Shown here: in pieces, positions 58,671 to 64,000 of the stretch
How the letters are laid out: each line of letters opens with the position of its first letter
Position numbering within the stretch: the first letter of the stretch is position 1
From: Margaritifera margaritifera
Lineage: Eukaryota; Mollusca; Bivalvia; Unionida; Margaritiferidae
Length of the DNA stretch: 64,000 nt
Direction: 5' to 3'
Assembly: GCA_029931535.1 (NCBI GenBank)
Contig: JAQPZY010000831.1
Location: forward strand, 463,001 to 527,000
Notes under the pieces: model-generated
The model's database searches: none
Seen by the model: only the letters and a program-made list of their open reading frames with translations
What the model was told of the DNA's origin: nothing
Position numbers and translations under genes: made by a program

Positions 58671-60290
58671 TCAGCTGCTGGACGTTTCCGCTGGCCTGGC
58701 TTTTTTCCAACATTTTCTGTAGCCTTTGGACACTTGAAATATATTTGCAACTACATACTTTGATTTTTTAGCTGGTGGCGGTTTTGCCAGCATAAATTTT
58801 TGTACATGTCTATCTTTGTCCATTTGCGGCATACCATGCCATACTAATTGTGGAATGGCTTGCTGCTCCATTGAAGGCGCTAGACGCCAATCCCCTTTGC
58901 TGTAAATAGGACATCGGACGTGCAAAATCTGGTTCTTCGTGATATTTCCAACCTCTTCAATAAGTTCTGGGAACTTGTTTCTGTCCCAATTAACAGCCGC
59001 CTTTAAATTATGATTCATTGACTTGCTGTTGTTGTTTGTCCACGGTGCACTTATTAATCGATCCCGTAAGGGACGGTAAACGTAATTGCGAATTTTCTCC
59101 AACACAAACCTCTTCCAGTACGCTTGAAATATTGGCAATTTTTGGAAAAAAGGTTATAAATTCTGGCATCTTGAATCGAATTCGGTGTCATCTGTGGCAT
59201 ATAACATTCCATCATTTTTTCCAAAAATGATTTCAAGTATTCTCTTACGGGTCTGTGCACATGACCTATTTTCTTCAAGATGCCGTCGCACATTGTCATA
59301 AATGTGTTTTGTACATAACAAAAATTTTGCCTGTGGGAATTTGGCTTTCAGAGCGTTCGTCATGCTCTTTTCTTCATCACTTCCTATCGTTAATCGAGCT
59401 TTGTGTCCGAATTTATCGCTAACGTGCGAGAAAAAGTTCCCGTAAGTTTGTTCTTCGGCATCAAAATGTATCATACATGGCCCGAACATAACCGGAAAAT
59501 CATTGGTTCTATTACTTATCACACATAGGTTTTTGTAGGAAAAGATTGTGACATAGAAACGTCCCAAGTTGAAAGTTCTATCAACGCCTAGAACACTCCC
59601 GTCATTTCCTTCTCAGTTTCTGATCATATCATCCATCTGTTGATTGCAATAAACAATGACAACAGGTTTCTTGTGTTTCGTTAGAATTACTTCTTGGATA
59701 ATTGGATTATTGTGAAGCTCACTTAAAACACTTACCACATCATCAGCTATATTTATTCTGGAATTGATATTTTCTTCACGTTTTCTTTTCTGATCTCTGA
59801 ATTTCTTATCATTTATTTGTTTAGTAGATTTTGGAGCTGTGAAACTGTTGTCTTCCATAAATTTTGTCAGAACGTTGTGGACTTTCTCTTCCTTTGACAT
59901 TTCAGCTATAAATGCGCTGCGTGGAGGTACGCCCAGTTTTCGATGACCCCGTTTTGTGGAAAGGGACTAGGGGTAAAAATTTTAGAAACCTACCATTATA
60001 AAACACAGACATACACTCATTTGCTTCATCGACAGAACCTATTTCGCGTTTGGATTTCTCTTTATTACATCATTCAGTTGCAAGAAAATACAAACACACC
60101 AACAATCATCCAGTTTCTTGCCTTAAAATTCGGCCCCTCATCACGACATATTGCAACAATCCATTTTCTACGAAGCTCCATCTTCTTCACTGATGGAATA
60201 TGGTGGAAGCCTAAATCGATGTGAATTCTAGTATTGCCATTGCACAACGGAACACAACAATATTCGTCACGATTTTTTCCTTGCCAGTAT
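58671..60290 (-). pseudogene. MULE-type transposase with upstream THAP zinc finger
   Basis: Minus strand. A THAP domain at about 60285-60110 reads YCCVPLCNGNTR, LGFHHIPSVKKMELRRKWIV + AICRDEG, matching the C-x3-C and Trp of the family; its C-terminal C-x2-H appears only in a shifted frame as VCLYF, with His replaced by Tyr. The MULE domain runs 59900-58671 in one frame: EKVHNVLTKFMED, VLGVDRTFNLGRFYVT, FPVMFGPCMIHFDAEEQTYG, KARLTIGSDEEKSMTNALKA, FLLCTKHIYDNVRRHL, WKRFVLEKI, SAPWTNNNSKSMNHNLKAAV and a basic C-terminus. Stops: TGA (+ strand 59613-59615) and TAA (59154-59156). The Lys at + strand 59022-59024 stands where MULE proteins usually have the catalytic Glu (N-x-x-E-S pattern, from memory). 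THAP domains bind DNA and are common in transposases. Confidence 0.85.
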
Positions 60291-60399
60291 CAATTGTAGC
60301 AACCATGGTTGCGAGGTAAAATGAAGCTGGTGCCTAGCTTAGCCTCGTTTTGGATTCGTTGACCCTGGGTCACATGAAAACATGAATACATTCTGAGAA

Positions 60400-61836
60400 T
60401 GGTCTTACATGTTACTGATACACACGCTTTCAGCCTAAATAAGACATACACAGCATCCATCAGTAGTAATACATAAACATAAGTCCCACACACAAAAACA
60501 CCAAAAATACAAATTGCAGGCAGCATAGATCAAAAGGCCTGACATTTTTTATACATTCGTCTTACTGATACACGCACACACACACAAACAAATAAAGACG
60601 TATATAGCTAGACAACATCCATCAAAAAGCCCATCCTATATTAAATATGTCTGATTGATACACTCACTTACTCAGCCTTTATAAAGACAGACAACATCCA
60701 TTGGTAGGTCTGTACTATATAATTCATTATATGACTAATATAGACGCTGATCTTAAATACAGAATTACAGACAGCATCCATCAGATAATGCCTGTCCATG
60801 TAATATATTTCTATCCATCTGATGTGCACACCTACACAGCCTAATTAAAGACTTACAGACAATATCCACCAGTTTGTACATGATATATAATCAAAATATA
60901 TAAAACCCACCATAAAAACGATTTACAATTAACATCACTAGGCCCATTCGATATATGTATCTCGCTGAGAAACACTAGCACATTCTAGGAAAAGACCTAT
61001 ACACAACATCCATCGGTAGACCTGTCCTTTATAAGTTATGTATCTGTTCGATGCAAACACTTAAACAGCATATACCGTGAACAATATACAGACAACATCC
61101 ACCACTAGGCCTGTTTTATATTATAAACTTGCAAAACCTATCGACACACTTGTACAGCCTAAAATGACAAAGAAAAGATCCATCAGTAGCTATATCCTAT
61201 ATAACATGTGTAGCTTAATGATATACACTTGCACATTCTAAGACCTATAGACAATACCCACCAGTAGATCCATCCTTTATAGAGCAAGTATCTGTTTGAT
61301 ACACACACTTACACAGGATAAAAGAAAGATGTATAGAAAAAATCCATCAGTAGGCCTGTCCTACATTATAAAATTACCAGACTGATCCACATACATTTAC
61401 ACAGCCTAAAAGGATGCAAGGACAACATCCATCAGCAGGCACATCCAATGTTATACAATTATGTGGCTGATACACACACTTACACTGGCTAGCAAGGAAT
61501 TAAAGACAACATACATTGGTATGCCCATCTTATATAATCTATATATATATGACATGCACACTTACAAAGTGTAAATAAGAAATATAAACAACATATATCT
61601 GTAGGCCCATCCATATAATGCATGTACATGAGTGCTACATGCCCAACATTTTTCTGACTGATACACACTTGTGAACTACCGGAATAAAGACATATGGACA
61701 ACATCCAGCAGTAGCCCTGTTTAATACAAAATACGTGTCTGAAAGATATGCTCACTTATGCAGCCTAAATAAAAAGACGCACAGACAACATCATTTGGTA
61801 TGTCCATACTATATAATACATATATGACTTTTACAT
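60400..61836. repeat. ~84-bp degenerate satellite, about 16 units
   Basis: Each unit has TGATACACACTTACACAGCC, TAAAAAGACATAYAGACAAC and ATCCATCAGTAGGCCTGTCC followed by a TATATAAT-rich spacer. Spacing between successive ACATCCATC words is mostly 76-92 bp. Ends exactly where the LTR at 61837 begins. Confidence 0.88.
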
Positions 61837-62681
61837 TGTTACGACTCTAGGGGTAATGCAACAGAATAAAAGACACAAACAAGCTTTCAAGATTAAAATG
61901 AAAATCTTTAATTTCCTAAAATATTAAAAGAATTAAAATAGTTCAACAAACAATCAAAGTGAAAGAATTAAAATAACTTACTGTATAGAATATCCTAAAA
62001 AGTCCTAAATTGTTTTAAAGTTCACTTCCTGATGTTAATCCAAATAATACGGATTTGGTATTCCGAATGAAAAAGCCTGCACTGTGTTGAAGTAGATAAG
62101 TTCTGATAAAATCCAAAATAATCCTTGCAAGTCTGGAATCTCACAAGTTTTAGAATAATGTCCGATAATCCCACGGAGCTGTATAGTAATTCAGATGAAT
62201 TACTAATTAAATAAATTCCACACTGAACTGAATAATTTCAATAACCTCTCTTCGATCAAGCAATTGTAAAGAATGATAATTCCCAAGATTATTCCCTATA
62301 TATCTTTACTAAGTGCGCAGAATTAAAAGGGAATGTCCTTTCTCCGTCTTTAATAATATGGTATTTCAAAATAACACAACCCTCTAAGAACCAATCAGGA
62401 ACTAGGTTACGCGTCATTTACCCAAAGGTCTAGCGTACTAAAAATCTTAAAGAGTAAACATAATGTTATTGTAGTATGGAAAGTGACCTTTCAATGTTAA
62501 TTTCCAAAAAGTACAAAGCCAGGTCCACTTCATTTCCTGCGCAATTGATCATGTGACCACTTATTGATCGAGCATTAGTCGTATCTATACTGATATGCTA
62601 ACCCCTATTCAGACTAAAACAGAGATCATAAATTAGTAATTTAAATCATTATAAAAGGTAAAAAGGTATGATTCCGTAACA
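61837..62681 (-). repeat. LTR of a Ty3/gypsy element (845 bp), 3' LTR
   Basis: Read on the minus strand from TGTTACGGAATC (62681) to CCCCTAGAGTCGTAACA (61837). Preceded on that strand by a purine-rich GATGGATGAGGG like a polypurine tract. Related to the solo LTR at 23511-24205. Contains a conserved ACAGTAAGTTATTTTAATTC...AATATTTTAGG block resembling a 66-bp intron. Confidence 0.8.
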
Positions 62682-64000
62682 CCCTCATCCATCAACGGAA
62701 AAAATAAGGATTTATGCAATAAAACTTATTTTTTAATATGTACTTCCAACATACAAGTAATTAAATCAAAAAGAAAATTAATACATGATACAGTCATGTA
62801 TACAAAACAGTGTAACGGTGGTATTATACACATGAAAATACATCATCGATTAAATTTTACTAAGAAATAGCCGTAACCTTAGCTTCTAACGATTTTATTT
62901 GTCCATGTCTCACAATCATGCCCTGAAAAGGTAACACAGGCACGATAAAAGTCACTTTAATATTGATGATCAGGTTCGCTTCGCTGAATCTCTTGAAGAA
63001 TGGTTCTATTAGATCTTGCCACATGTCGTTGCAGATGATGACATCATCGATGTATGCATCGCAATTTCTATTCGGATGTTATTATATTCATCAGACGTTG
63101 GAAACTTGGGGAACCTTCATCCCAAATGATACGACTTTGTATTGGAAAAGTTCTGGAGTCGTGAATGCAAATTTTTCTTTCTCTCCGTAAGTGAAATTTG
63201 GTAGAATCCCTTCAGTAGGTCAATATCTTGTGACGTATTAGTCATTTCCAATCCTGTCTAGAAACTGGAAATGAATATGTCCCGGTGACTCTATTTACTT
63301 TCTATACTTTACACATATACGGAAAGTGTTATTTTGTTTCTGCACTGAAACATGGTAAACTCCAGTCACTTTTATTTGGTTCGTGTAGAATGTCTGTAAA
63401 TAAATATTCATTTTCTTCTATCAACTATTTCAGTTCGTAAATCTCAGGCGGCAGTATGTGCGAAGAGTAGTGACTTCAAATCATCCTATCGGATTTCTCA
63501 TCTTCCAAATCTTCAATGTGTGAGACAAGTACTACTAAAGTAATCGATAATTTATATGGCTATTTCTATCTACATATTGTTCTAACATTCTGACAAAGTT
63601 GTTTCTGCTTTCTCCTCCCAGAAGTATTAATAATAATTTAAATTCCCTAACCTTTTGTCAGTAGTATAAGGACCAAAATACTTAACCTAAAGAGGATTTT
63701 TGGGGTATAGGTAGCAAAACTAATATTCTATTATCTGACTAAAAAAAAACTCCTACACTGACCCCTCGCAGCAAACAACAATAATTGGAGACCTTCAACC
63801 TACTCCCTTCCTGTTCCACAACAATTCCCAATTATATACCATCTCATAACAATATGTTACAATAATTCGTTCTAAAGCCTGATATAGTATCAGCTTCAGA
63901 AGACCAAACAGTGTGAAGAACCCAACCAAAACTCTCAGTATGGTCTCAGTTTTAATATTCCACAAAGGAATAGCTTTTATCAAACTTGTAGACGCACACT
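62682..64000 (-). pseudogene. Ty3/gypsy pol remnant with integrase upstream of RT
   Basis: Minus strand from the window edge. Integrase core remnant at 63983-63730: PLWNIKTETILRVLVGFFTL + FGLLK, then ALERIIVTYCYE and LQLLLFAARG; the middle Asp region is deleted. Linker TSGRRKQKQLCQN near 63620. RT follows at 63480-62925: HILPPEIYELK, ENEYLFTDILHE, KVNRVT, DSTKFHLRREKEKFAFTTPE + LFQYKVVSFGM and the catalytic YIDDVIIC (YIDD at + strand 63043-63054), SEANLIINIKV. RNase H is missing before the LTR. The order integrase-RT is opposite to most gypsy elements and matches Gmr1-like ones. Frames are broken throughout. The element continues beyond the window. Confidence 0.85.

Overview
The window is animal nuclear DNA: AT-rich, intron-bearing, and dominated by decayed mobile elements and simple repeats. 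Tandem repeats with AGGTCA-type boxes, an element with ends AGCCCAAGTGAGC / GCTCACTTGGCC, a tRNA-derived SINE family and the transposase families all look like a mollusc, most likely a bivalve. That placement is inferred from repeat style and not proven. The one convincing host gene is a small inhibitor-of-apoptosis (IAP) gene of four coding exons on the + strand (11056-18633): a BIR domain split over exons 1 and 2, a linker exon, then a C-terminal RING. Exon phases join cleanly. One BIR zinc ligand (His) is replaced by Tyr. Region 1-6.4 kb: two copies of a long tRNA-headed repeat (92-1330 and 4655-5592, minus strand), a hAT-like MITE, a 5'- and 3'-truncated LINE with endonuclease and partial reverse transcriptase (3236-4660, minus), a duplicated 300-bp segment, and a 172-bp inverted-repeat element with an 11-bp target duplication. 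Region 6.4-10.05 kb: a Ty3/gypsy retrotransposon with both LTRs, a tRNA-Leu-type primer site and a polypurine tract; gag, protease, RT and RNase H are degenerate and the integrase core is missing. Region 11-23 kb: the IAP gene, with small inverted-repeat elements in its introns, followed by AT-rich DNA with tandem repeats. Region 23.5-29 kb: a solo LTR, an L1-like LINE fragment (minus) and a SINE. Region 29.3-40 kb: two diverged copies of an unrecognised coding repeat, plus microsatellites and a hAT MITE with a perfect 8-bp duplication. Region 40-48.2 kb: two perfect CRE sites, a hairpin that seeds a 24-bp satellite, another hAT MITE, a second LINE (minus), and a 2.5-kb DNA transposon with long terminal inverted repeats and a cysteine-rich-tail pseudogene (44530-47074). 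Region 48.5-51 kb: a second 2.5-kb DNA transposon (48515-50987) with almost intact transposase reading frame and a strikingly good heat-shock-type promoter. Region 53.5-64 kb: a SINE, a tandem-repeat element, a MULE transposase pseudogene with an upstream THAP zinc finger (minus), an ~84-bp satellite, and the 3' part of a second Ty3/gypsy element (minus) whose integrase lies upstream of its RT, the order known from Gmr1-like elements. No RNA gene, CRISPR array or operon is visible.
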